DNA of 18,662 nt from NCBI GenBank assembly GCA_964568955.1, contig CAZMSM010000045.1, positions 1 through 18,662 of the forward strand, in the 5' to 3' direction. The stretch comes from UBA1447 sp964568955. Its GTDB lineage: Bacteria; Bacillota; Clostridia; Oscillospirales; Acutalibacteraceae. Position numbers and translations under genes: made by a program. Under the pieces are notes generated by a model. It saw only the letters and a list, made by a program, of their open reading frames with translations, was not told where the DNA came from and did not search any database. Position 1 is the first letter of the stretch, and every line of letters starts with the position of its first letter. Shown one piece after another: positions 1 to 7,446 of the stretch.

Positions 1-130
1 CGAGCGCATGGCTCAATTTTTATTTTGAATTTACACCAATTATACGGACTTAATCTTTATATTTGTTCGATTATATGTTATGATCTATCAGAAATACTGC
101 TGTGAAGGCGCGTGTACTTTAGTGAGCGAG

Positions 131-178
131 TATTCATCTAGAGACGAATGATGAATACCTATTCATCTATGGACGAAT
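131..178. promoter_or_regulatory. Two tandem operator-like dyads upstream of the phosphoesterase gene
   Basis: A 19-nt element, TATTCATCTAnnGACGAAT, occurs at 131-149 and again at 160-178. The copies match at 17 of 19 positions and start 29 bp apart. Each is itself an imperfect dyad (ATTCATC facing GACGAAT, 6 of 7 complementary). A further half-site ATGAATA at 151-157 is the reverse complement of the TATTCAT at 131-137. This arrangement is typical of a dimeric transcription factor bound at two sites. The regulator is not in the window and I cannot name its family. Whether it activates or represses depends on which upstream promoter is real. Confidence 0.5.
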
Positions 179-185
179 AAACAAC

Positions 186-214
186 TTGCAAAATGATGCG
201 GGATGCAGCATAGT
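186..214 (+). promoter_or_regulatory. Candidate promoter for the phosphoesterase gene
   Basis: TTGCAA (186-191) and CATAGT (209-214) are separated by 17 bp and match the sigma-A consensus at 4 of 6 positions each. Transcription would start near 220, about 55 bp before the ATG. The tandem dyads at 131-178 would then sit directly upstream of the -35 box, where an activator would bind. An alternative weak pair is TTTATA (56-61) and TATGAT (79-84), also 17 bp apart, which would put the dyads downstream of the start site. The sequence alone does not decide between them. Confidence 0.3.
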
Positions 215-235
215 TTTAAGGCGTTTGAAATTTAA

Positions 236-254
236 ACAGTGAACTTTGCACTGT
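236..254 (+). promoter_or_regulatory. Perfect 6-bp dyad just before the ribosome binding site
   Basis: ACAGTG (236-241) and CACTGT (249-254) are perfect complements around a 7-nt centre. The element ends 7 nt before the GGAGG ribosome binding site at 262-266. It could be a small hairpin in the 5' leader or another protein-binding site. There is no T-run after it, so it is not a terminator. Confidence 0.35.
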
Positions 255-275
255 AATCATTGGAGGAAATAAACC

Positions 276-2999
276 ATGAGTAGTAACAGAATGACCAGAC
301 CGCCGCTCCTGCTTGAAGATTTTGAGTCGGCGCGGACAACAAGCGAAGGCACCGGGCGGCGCTGGGGCTCCATGGGCGAAAAAACCTATGCCTCGGTCGA
401 GATTGTAGACAGACAGAGCCATCCGCATATCATTCGCAGTGGGAACCATGCGCTGAAGTTTGACTACGATTTTCGGTATGAGACAACCGAGGGTGGTAGC
501 CGGCGTGCCTATTTCAATACCTATGGGGGCGAAAATGAGCATCCCATGGCTGATATGAACATCAAAGACGACCCTCATGTTCTGGTAATCCCCGAGGGCG
601 AATACCCCACACACCTTGCTATGTGGGTATACGGCGATGCCAACGATGCCTGGTTTAACGGAATGATCGTTGATTCGGACGGTAAAAATATAGAAGTAAC
701 TTGCGGAGATCAAGACTGGGTCGGCTGGAAATTTATCGTCATGGAGATTCCGCCAAACTTTAAGCTCCCATTCTATGTGGTCTATGCCGCCCGCCTGCTT
801 ACCGGCAATCAAACCATCCACGGCAGCCTTTATATTGACGAGATTATGGCGATTTACGGCGGGATAGATTTCGACGCTGTACCGCCTTCGGTTACTCGCT
901 TATCCTCGCGGGAAGAGCCTTCCGGCTTGCCCGGTTTCCCTGTAATCAGTGCACTTCTTTCCGACTTGGACGATGACGAGAACGGCTGCCCCGCGTCGGG
1001 TGTTGACACCGGGCGTACCGAAGTAACGATCGATGGCGTTCGTCACAAAAACAACATCTGTTTTAAACCGTCCGGCAAGGATACTGTGCTGGAATTTACC
1101 CCGGATTTTTCCCTTTGCGGCGGTCAGCATAAGTTGGTAATTGTTGCCTTTGACCGGGCCGGCAACCGTACTCAAGTTCAACAGTTTTTCGACGTGCATT
1201 CCCGGGCGCCCCGGGTCTACCGGTCGGTAGATGATTCGGTTGAATTCGGAGGCAGCTTGTTCTACCGGTTCTTTATAGAGGGCTCCCTGAAAGATACGAA
1301 AACATCAGTTTCGATAAAATACGACAGTGAAATGCTTGTTCCCTCCGAAAACTTCTTTACCCCCGCGCCGGGGGTTGCGGCAAACATTAAGGACGACAAC
1401 GGCCGAGTTTCCATCGAGATGGTTTCGGGCGAAAATAGTGGCAGATTTGAGCTTGCAACGCTCGAGTTTGTAGCAACTTCTGCGCATAATGGAGTTCGGG
1501 AGACGGCGCTTGTTTGTGAAAACGCAGCGCTTGAGTCAAACGGCGAAGCCGAACAGTTTTGCCTTGCAGATGCCAAAGTAGCCATCAAACCCGGGCTTTG
1601 CCTTTTGGTCGAGCGGCTTTGCAGGGGTTATGATACCGTGTTTACCGTTACCGATGCACAGGGGTTGCCGGTAGCCGGTGCAAAGGTTTACGAGGGCCAA
1701 AATGATACCGAGTATCCGGGGGAAAGCGATGCTCAAGGGCGCGTAACCGTTGCCGGTGTTTCGAGCGGGGATATAGGCACTAAACTGGATTTGTACGCCC
1801 GTAAAGCGAACCGGTTCAGCCTGATCGCACGTTATTCGGTCAGCAACGATTTTGGCGTTGAACAACCAACGAATATCAATGTCAGCTGTGGGAAAGACTC
1901 TACGGAAGTTTCGGTCACTTGGCAGACAGGCGTCGGTGTAACCGAAGGTGCTATCCGCTATGCGCTCAAAACGCCAGAAAAGACGGAATTGGCAGCGGAC
2001 GATACCATCAAGAGTGCTCAGAGAAGCAATAATTTCAGCACATTTAAGGATGAATCTTGTGAAATGAATGGCTATTCGGTTTACCTGCCCGGCATTAAGC
2101 CCGGTGCGGAATATCTATACAAAGTTGGGACCGGTGATTTTTGGAGCGAGACAAAAGTGTTGAAAACAATACCTGCAAAAGAGGAATACTCTTTCGCGGT
2201 TCTGGCCGATACGCACAACGTCTGCGGCGAGGCCATGCGTACCGCGCTCAAATATAATCCGTCAATTTCGTTTTTTGCCCATGCGGGGGACTTTGTTTCC
2301 GCCGGCGGTGTTTATGACGACTGGCTGAAATATTCCCACGATGCCAAAGGTCTGTTTGAGGTCTATCCCACTGTTCCGGTCAGCGGTAACCACGACTTAA
2401 GCGACGGTACCGGCGCGAACTATCGGATGATTTTCAATAACCCGGCAAACGGCGTAGACGGTGCGCCCGAAGGGCTTTATTATTATACCGAGCTTAACAA
2501 CACGCTGATTATTTCGCTGGGCGGTGGCTACGAGGACGATGCGGCTATAATGGATTGGATAACCGGAATCATCCAAAATACGGCGATGAAGTGGAAAGTC
2601 ATTTTGGTCCACGAAGGCCCCTATACCTGCTATATCAACTCGGCGTCGGAAGAGTTGAAGTGGGGCAATTTCTTCGGGAAGACGGACATTGACCTGGTGA
2701 TTTCAGGCCACGACCACACATTCCAGCGCGCCACCATCAAAGACCACCAAACGCTTGACGTTGACCGGGTGATTTCATCTGCCGACGGCATAACATATTT
2801 GCAGTGCGCAACTTCGGGCGGAGCGTCAAACCACAACTGGGCTAACCACCGCCCGATTTGGAACGCCGTTTACGACAGCAAAACGCCCTCCGCATCGATA
2901 CTCAGGGTGTCGGATGAAAAGATACGGGTTAACTCACTGTGTGTTGCCGACAACGCCGAGGGATTTGAAGAATTTGACTGGTTTGTATTGACGAAATAA
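276..2999 (+). CDS. Multidomain metallophosphoesterase (purple-acid-phosphatase-like)
   Basis: 907 residues. The C-terminal domain (about 637-880) is a calcineurin-like metallophosphoesterase with the usual metal-ligand motifs: D645-T-H647, G671-D672, G704-N-H-D707, H779 and G811-H-D-H814. Before it lies a fibronectin-III-type module of the kind that precedes purple acid phosphatase domains (about 528-632). Upstream, in order, are a carboxypeptidase-regulatory-like beta module (about 440-520), a cohesin-like module (about 325-438), an Ig-like module with a D-x-A-G-N motif (about 203-308), and an N-terminal beta-sandwich (about 10-197). The N-terminal part resembles the accessory domain that follows the catalytic domain in bacterial phosphodiester glycosidases. 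The likely activity is phosphomonoester or diester hydrolysis; the substrate is unknown. The start is firm: GGAGG at 262-266 and an in-frame TAA at 270-272, so the protein cannot be longer and has no signal peptide. That is odd, because such modules are normally extracellular. Confidence 0.85.
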   Translation: MSSNRMTRPPLLLEDFESARTTSEGTGRRWGSMGEKTYASVEIVDRQSHPHIIRSGNHALKFDYDFRYETTEGGSRRAYFNTYGGENEHPMADMNIKDDPHVLVIPEGEYPTHLAMWVYGDANDAWFNGMIVDSDGKNIEVTCGDQDWVGWKFIVMEIPPNFKLPFYVVYAARLLTGNQTIHGSLYIDEIMAIYGGIDFDAVPPSVTRLSSREEPSGLPGFPVISALLSDLDDDENGCPASGVDTGRTEVTIDGVRHKNNICFKPSGKDTVLEFTPDFSLCGGQHKLVIVAFDRAGNRTQVQQFFDVHSRAPRVYRSVDDSVEFGGSLFYRFFIEGSLKDTKTSVSIKYDSEMLVPSENFFTPAPGVAANIKDDNGRVSIEMVSGENSGRFELATLEFVATSAHNGVRETALVCENAALESNGEAEQFCLADAKVAIKPGLCLLVERLCRGYDTVFTVTDAQGLPVAGAKVYEGQNDTEYPGESDAQGRVTVAGVSSGDIGTKLDLYARKANRFSLIARYSVSNDFGVEQPTNINVSCGKDSTEVSVTWQTGVGVTEGAIRYALKTPEKTELAADDTIKSAQRSNNFSTFKDESCEMNGYSVYLPGIKPGAEYLYKVGTGDFWSETKVLKTIPAKEEYSFAVLADTHNVCGEAMRTALKYNPSISFFAHAGDFVSAGGVYDDWLKYSHDAKGLFEVYPTVPVSGNHDLSDGTGANYRMIFNNPANGVDGAPEGLYYYTELNNTLIISLGGGYEDDAAIMDWITGIIQNTAMKWKVILVHEGPYTCYINSASEELKWGNFFGKTDIDLVISGHDHTFQRATIKDHQTLDVDRVISSADGITYLQCATSGGASNHNWANHRPIWNAVYDSKTPSASILRVSDEKIRVNSLCVADNAEGFEEFDWFVLTK

Positions 3000-3052
3000 T
3001 GAGAGGTCACTCTTTCGTTGCACTTAAAAGTAAACCGGTAAATTTTTAATCG

Positions 3053-3080
3053 TTGCTCATTTTTCTGTTCGCGCTATGAT
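3053..3080 (+). promoter_or_regulatory. Candidate promoter for the small DUF6897-like gene
   Basis: TTGCTC (3053-3058) and TATGAT (3075-3080) lie 16 bp apart. Transcription would start near 3087, just upstream of the GAGGTGG ribosome binding site at 3101-3107. The -10 box is good (5 of 6); the -35 box is weak (3 of 6). Confidence 0.35.
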
Positions 3081-3113
3081 TTGATAAATTTATATTTTGT
3101 GAGGTGGTGCCGA

Positions 3114-3419
3114 TTGAATTTCGGAGGACTCATACCGTTATTCATTATAATTATTGTTACTGATATAACTCAAGCAAGAAACAAACGACAAGTGATGAGA
3201 ATGATAATCAAGAGGAAAAAAATAAAAAACGGGGAGAAGTCAATTATGAACGAAGCAATCAATATATTTTTGGGTAAAGAGTGTGTTGTTTATACCTTTG
3301 AGGGTGCCAGCATAAAAGGGATTGTTGAAGCGGCCCAGGATGGTTGGCTGCGCATCAAAACAAAAAAGGGGCAACAGCTTGTCAACCCGGATTTTGTCAG
3401 CCGGATTCGTGAAGTGTAG
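3114..3419 (+). CDS. Small membrane-anchored DUF6897-like protein
   Basis: 101 residues from a TTG start at 3114, preceded by GAGGTGG at 3101-3107. The N-terminus has one hydrophobic segment (about residues 5-18), followed by a strongly basic stretch. The last 57 residues form a small beta-rich unit with the pattern GKECVVYTF ... G ... WLRI ... VNPDFVSRIRE. From memory this matches the DUF6897 family of short Firmicute proteins, which resembles an Sm/Hfq-like barrel; I cannot confirm that here. An in-frame ATG at 3246 (residue 45) has its own GGGGAGAAG site at 3231-3239 and would yield only the soluble 57-residue domain. Both forms are plausible. No function is known to me. The gene appears monocistronic, with a hairpin and a terminator downstream. 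Confidence 0.65.
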   Translation: MNFGGLIPLFIIIIVTDITQARNKRQVMRMIIKRKKIKNGEKSIMNEAINIFLGKECVVYTFEGASIKGIVEAAQDGWLRIKTKKGQQLVNPDFVSRIREV

Positions 3420-3441
3420 CAAAAGATTGATACGATGTTTC

Positions 3442-3462
3442 GGCAAGAGCAGAGCCCTTGCC
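3442..3462 (+). repeat. Short hairpin after the DUF6897-like gene
   Basis: GGCAAG (3442-3447) pairs with CTTGCC (3457-3462); two further G-C pairs can form inside the loop after an A/C mismatch. No T-run follows, so it is not an intrinsic terminator by itself. It could stabilise the 3' end of the transcript or be an isolated copy of a dispersed palindrome. No second copy is visible in this window. Confidence 0.4.
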
Positions 3463-3526
3463 CTACGGCGCTTGGATAAAATTTGTGATCATTACTCTCT
3501 ACAGAAAACTCAAACGGCAACAAAAC

Positions 3527-3573
3527 GGCGGCAATATCCTTTTGGGGATGTTGCCGCCGATATTTTTCTTTTG
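3527..3573 (+). terminator. Rho-independent terminator between convergent genes
   Basis: A 13-bp stem (3527-3539 with 3546-3558, one G-T wobble, GC-rich at the base) closes a 6-nt loop and is followed by a T-rich tract at 3561-3573. On the plus strand it ends the small upstream gene. Read on the minus strand, the same stem lies downstream of the ATPase subunit D gene and is followed by a short TTTT, so it probably also ends the ATPase transcript. Confidence 0.8.
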
Positions 3574-3586
3574 TTAAATTGTCAGC

Positions 3587-4201
3587 CTACTCTTTTTCCT
3601 TATTCCGTTTAATCACCTTAAGCCTGGAGAAATCTTCTCGGTCTTTTTCCTCCAGCGCGTCGGTGATATATTTGACGGTGGAATTAAAGCGGGGGATAAT
3701 CACATTGTCCAGGGCGTTGGTGCGTTTTTGTGTTTTTTTGATGGCGTCGGCGAGTCGGTAAACGCAGTTCTCCACTTCGGCAAGCTCTACCGTCTGCCTT
3801 TTCACCTCGTCGAACTTGACGTAGGCGTCGTCAAGCTGGGAGTTGGTGGCGTCGAGCCCGTAGTATATTTCCGCCGGGCGGGGGGCGAGGGTTACCGTTG
3901 GTAGCTCAACGCCCATTACACTGCGAAAGTCCATTTCAATACCGTTGTCCACGGGGATGGTCATTGCCGAACCCCTGCACACCCCGAGGGTGATGTGTGC
4001 CCGCTGGAGAGCGGCGTAGGCATCGGCGTAGGTTGCGGCAATTTGCCCTTGAATTACATTTGCTCGGTCAATCATCAGCATCATTTCGCGCACGAGTATA
4101 CTGCGCTTGCGGTCCATCAGGTCATAGCCGAGATGGGCGAGCGCTAATGATTTTTGGGTGTTGATTAAATTGTTTTTCGTCGGAAAAACTTGAGGGGACA
4201 T
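3587..4201 (-). CDS. atpD: A/V-type ATPase subunit D (central rotor stalk)
   Basis: 204 residues, the usual length for this family. Subunit D is the long antiparallel coiled coil that rotates inside the A3B3 head and, with subunit F, passes torque to the membrane ring. The N-terminal pattern PTKNNL followed by a long helix with LMDRKRSILVREM (about residues 28-40), and the C-terminal helix ending in INR/NRxNALDNVIIPR-type sequence (NALDNVIIPR here), are diagnostic. It is the last gene of the operon, 34 bp after subunit B, and faces the convergent terminator. The ATG at 4201 has an AAAGGG ribosome binding site that lies partly inside a small 5-bp hairpin (4204-4216), which could lower initiation relative to A and B. 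Symbols here follow the archaeal atp scheme (ntp in Enterococcus). Confidence 0.95.
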   Translation of the reverse strand: MSPQVFPTKNNLINTQKSLALAHLGYDLMDRKRSILVREMMLMIDRANVIQGQIAATYADAYAALQRAHITLGVCRGSAMTIPVDNGIEMDFRSVMGVELPTVTLAPRPAEIYYGLDATNSQLDDAYVKFDEVKRQTVELAEVENCVYRLADAIKKTQKRTNALDNVIIPRFNSTVKYITDALEEKDREDFSRLKVIKRNKEKE

Positions 4202-4235
4202 GTAGGGTCAAACCCTTTCAAATGATTTCGGGGCT

Positions 4236-5633
4236 TTAAAGATTTTCGTTGATTAAAGTCGTAGCAGGATGATAGTATTTGTCAATCATTGTATCTTTGG
4301 CTCTGTCAAGCATGTTGCGTGGCAACAGGGAAAGCAGTTCCCAGCCTAATTCGAGCGTTTCGATTATGGTGCGGTTTTCGGTGTAGCCTTGGTTGATAAA
4401 ACGCTGTTCAAACGCTCTGCCGAAAGTCATGAGCAGCTTGTCGTCATCCGAAAGCTCGTCTTCGCCGATGACCGATGCGAGGGCTTTGGCGTCTTGCACT
4501 TTTGCGTAGCAGGAGAAAAGCTGGTTTGCCAAGTCCGCGTGGTCTTCCCTGGTGTACCCCTCGCCGATACCGTCTTTCATCAGCCTTGAAAGGGATGGCA
4601 AAATGCTGATAGGCGGGTAAATGCCCGTGGAGTCAAGGGCTCTGTCGAGTACGATTTGACCTTCTGTTATATAACCGGTCAGGTCCGGAATCGGGTGAGT
4701 GATGTCGTCATTAGGCATGGTTAAAATCGGGATTTGTGTTACGGAACCCTGTCGCCCTTCGATGATGCCCGCGCGTTCATACAGGGCGGCTAAGTCTGAA
4801 TATAAGTAGCCGGGGAAGCCTTTCCTGCCGGGGATTTCACCTTTGGAGGAGCTGAACTCGCGCAGGGCTTCCGCATAGGAGGTCATATCTGTCAGGATAA
4901 CTAAAATATTCATGTTAAGGTCAAACGCCAAATATTCCGCGGCGGTCAAGGCACAGCGGGGGGTAATGATGCGCTCAATAATCGGGTCGTTGGAAAGGTT
5001 GAGGAACATCACAACCTTGCTCATGACATTCGATTCTTCAAACGTGCGTTTGAAATAGTCCGCAACATCGTTTTTAACGCCCATTGCGGCAAAAACCACA
5101 GCGAAATCCTCGTTGTCGGCTATGGATGCCTGGCGAACGATTTGCGCGGCAAGTTCATTATGTTTCATGCCGGAGCCGGAAAAAATCGGCAGTTTTTGGC
5201 CGCGGATTAAAGTAGCCAATGCATCAATGGAAGAAATGCCGGTTTTAATGTAGTTGCGCGGATAGACGCGGCGAACGGGGTTGATGGGTGCGCCGTTAAT
5301 GTTGCGATTGCATACGGGGAAAATTTTGCCCATGCCGTCAATCGGGTGACCCAAACCGTTAAAAATTCTGCCGATAATTTCGGGCGACAAGGGCAGTTCC
5401 ATCGGCTTGCCAAATAAGCGGGTACGGGTGTTTTCCATGGAAACGCCACCGGTTCCTTCAAAAACCTGTATGGTGACCTGCTTGCCGTCAATGCGGATAA
5501 CACGGCCGTGGCGGCGTACACTGCCGTCTGTAAGTGTTAATTCAGCCATTTCCTCAAAGCTTGCGTCCTCAACACCGTCAAGCACGACGAGCGAGCCGAT
5601 GATGCGGCTTAATCCGATATATTCAAAAATCAT
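4236..5633 (-). CDS. atpB: A/V-type ATPase subunit B (regulatory head subunit)
   Basis: 465 residues. This is the non-catalytic nucleotide-site subunit that alternates with A in the A3B3 hexamer. It opens with the family pattern EYIGLSRIIGSLVVLDGV. It carries the degenerate P-loop FSGSGMKHN where A has a true Walker A, and the conserved stretches LTDMTSYAEALREFSSSKGE, GRKGFPGYLYSDLA and GSVTQIPIL. I chose ATG 5633 rather than the in-frame ATG at 5651, because the G-rich site (GGGGGGA) falls between them and the family begins at this point. It lies 35 bp after subunit A and 34 bp before D. Confidence 0.96.
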   Translation of the reverse strand: MIFEYIGLSRIIGSLVVLDGVEDASFEEMAELTLTDGSVRRHGRVIRIDGKQVTIQVFEGTGGVSMENTRTRLFGKPMELPLSPEIIGRIFNGLGHPIDGMGKIFPVCNRNINGAPINPVRRVYPRNYIKTGISSIDALATLIRGQKLPIFSGSGMKHNELAAQIVRQASIADNEDFAVVFAAMGVKNDVADYFKRTFEESNVMSKVVMFLNLSNDPIIERIITPRCALTAAEYLAFDLNMNILVILTDMTSYAEALREFSSSKGEIPGRKGFPGYLYSDLAALYERAGIIEGRQGSVTQIPILTMPNDDITHPIPDLTGYITEGQIVLDRALDSTGIYPPISILPSLSRLMKDGIGEGYTREDHADLANQLFSCYAKVQDAKALASVIGEDELSDDDKLLMTFGRAFEQRFINQGYTENRTIIETLELGWELLSLLPRNMLDRAKDTMIDKYYHPATTLINENL

Positions 5634-5668
5634 AAAAGAACATCCCCCCATTGCTTTTCAAGTCGCGG

Positions 5669-7429
5669 TTACCGTTTCCCAAGCCCGGCAAGTGTGCGGT
5701 CTATTTCTGTCAGATAGCCATCGAGTATCTCCAACTTGTCATTGGGCACGTCGGATTTCATCGCAATAAGCTTGTCAAACAGATGGAGTGCTAAAATCTT
5801 GGATACCGGCACTTTAGCCAGGACGAGTTCCAAGGATTTATTGTATAGATGCAGAATACACCGCATCATTTTAAGCTGTTTTTCAAGGGGTACATATGTA
5901 TCCGTTGGGTCGGTGGCATTTTGCTGCAAAAAGCCGACGCGGATAACGCGGACAATTTCAATAATCAACTTTTGTTCATCGGGCAACACGTCCACGCCGA
6001 TAAGCTTGACGATTTCCATCAAGCCTTTTTCTTCCAGCAAGAGCGCGTGAATATCGTTGCGGCACTGAATGAAATCATGACCGACATTTTTGCGGTACCA
6101 ATCGGACAAATCATTGAAATATTCGCTGTAACTTTCCGTCCAGTTTATCGCCGGGAAGTGACGGGCGTAGGCAAGTGCTTTGTCCAGTGCCCAAAAGCAG
6201 CGGGTAAAACGTTTGGTGTTTTGCGTAACCGGTTCGGAAAAATCCGACCCTTGAGGGGATACGGCACCGATGACCGTTATAGACCCTTCACCGCCGGCAA
6301 AAACTTCATAGTAGCCGGCGCGTTCATAAAAAGCCGAAAGCCTTGAGGGCAGGTAAGCGGGGAAGCCCTCTTCGGCGGGCATTTCTTCAAGCCTGCCGGA
6401 AATTTCCCGCAGAGCCTCCGCCCAGCGGGAGGTGGAGTCGGCCATGAGGGCTGTATGGTAACCCATGTCGCGGTAGTATTCGGCAATGGTGATACCGGTG
6501 TATATGGAGGCCTCTCTGGCGGCGACGGGCATATTGGATGTGTTGGCAATGAGCACCGTACGGTCCGTTAACGGTCTGCCTGTGCGGGGGTCTGTAATTT
6601 CTGCAAATTCCGCCAAGGCTTGGGTCATCTCGTTGCCGCGTTCTCCACAGCCGACGTAGATGATAATATCGGCATCGCACCACTTGGCGAGCTGATGTTG
6701 TGTGACGGTTTTGCCCGTACCAAAGCCGCCGGGTACCGCTGCGGCACCGCCTTTGGCAATGGGGTACAGTGTGTCAATAATGCGTTGGCCGGTAATCAGC
6801 GGTCGGGTAAGCGGCAGGCGTTTTTTGACCGGGCGGGGGGTACGGATAGGCCAGCGTTGGCACAGTGTCAACTCGTGAACAGTGCCGGCATCATCTTTTA
6901 CTTTAACGATGACATCCTTTAGCTTATAGCTGCCGTTTGGTGCGCATTCCACAACCTCACCATGCAAATCGGGCGGGAGCATCAAGCGGTGCATCACAAC
7001 GGGCGTTTCCGGTATCTGTGCGTAAAAAGCGCCGCCTTGGAGTTTGTCCCCAACCTTTACCAAGATTTCCGTTGCCCACAACTTGCTTTCGTCGAGCGGG
7101 GGTGTATTTACGCCGCGGGCGATGAAATCGCCTGTCTGTTTGGCAACCTCTTTCAACGGATTTTGAATGCCGTCAAAAATATTCCGAATAATGCCGGGGC
7201 CAAGTGTTACACACAGGGGGCCGCCGGTTGCATACACCGGTTGGCCGGGTTTAAGGCCGGCCGTATCCTCATACACTTGAATGATGGTGGCGTCGCTTTC
7301 AATGCCGATAACCTCACCGACAAGGCGTTGTTCGCTGACAGTTACCATTTCCATCATACTCAGACCGGTTGCGCCTTTGATGGTGACAACCGGGCCGTTT
7401 ATACCGAAGATTCGATTTTCTTTGTTCAC
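5669..7429 (-). CDS. atpA: A/V-type ATPase catalytic subunit A
   Basis: 586 residues, a normal length. This is the ATP-hydrolysing or ATP-synthesising subunit of the A3B3 head. Walker A is intact (GGFGTGKT, residues 234-241, with K240). It is followed by the family motifs VYVGCGERGNEM (here IYVGCGERGNEM), ALMADSTSRWAEALREISGR, EEMPAEEGFPAYL and GSITVIGAVSPQG. The N-terminal beta-barrel (IFGINGPVVTI) and the inserted 'bulge' domain typical of V/A-type A subunits, absent from F-type beta, precede the P-loop. The start is GTG with only a weak GAAGTGA site, 17 bp after subunit E, so translation may be coupled to E. Confidence 0.97.
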   Translation of the reverse strand: MNKENRIFGINGPVVTIKGATGLSMMEMVTVSEQRLVGEVIGIESDATIIQVYEDTAGLKPGQPVYATGGPLCVTLGPGIIRNIFDGIQNPLKEVAKQTGDFIARGVNTPPLDESKLWATEILVKVGDKLQGGAFYAQIPETPVVMHRLMLPPDLHGEVVECAPNGSYKLKDVIVKVKDDAGTVHELTLCQRWPIRTPRPVKKRLPLTRPLITGQRIIDTLYPIAKGGAAAVPGGFGTGKTVTQHQLAKWCDADIIIYVGCGERGNEMTQALAEFAEITDPRTGRPLTDRTVLIANTSNMPVAAREASIYTGITIAEYYRDMGYHTALMADSTSRWAEALREISGRLEEMPAEEGFPAYLPSRLSAFYERAGYYEVFAGGEGSITVIGAVSPQGSDFSEPVTQNTKRFTRCFWALDKALAYARHFPAINWTESYSEYFNDLSDWYRKNVGHDFIQCRNDIHALLLEEKGLMEIVKLIGVDVLPDEQKLIIEIVRVIRVGFLQQNATDPTDTYVPLEKQLKMMRCILHLYNKSLELVLAKVPVSKILALHLFDKLIAMKSDVPNDKLEILDGYLTEIDRTLAGLGKR

Positions 7430-7446
7430 TTTAAATCACTTCGCTC

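Noticed and set aside
2..27. Possible terminator at the window start (GAGC, 5-nt loop, GCTC, then T-rich)
   Set aside because: The visible stem is only 4 bp and nothing upstream can be seen. It could be the end of a neighbouring gene's terminator but is too weak to list.
216..821. 201-codon open frame on the minus strand opposite the phosphoesterase
   Set aside because: It lies almost wholly inside a gene with clear domains, has no ribosome binding site and no recognisable protein pattern. It is a shadow frame.
3322..3612. 96-codon plus-strand frame across the small gene and the terminator
   Set aside because: It would read through the terminator hairpin and into the opposing ATPase subunit D gene. 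Its product has no family-like pattern.
5849..6346. 165-codon plus-strand frame inside the ATPase subunit A gene
   Set aside because: The minus strand encodes a fully conserved catalytic subunit here; the plus frame is a by-product of its codon use.
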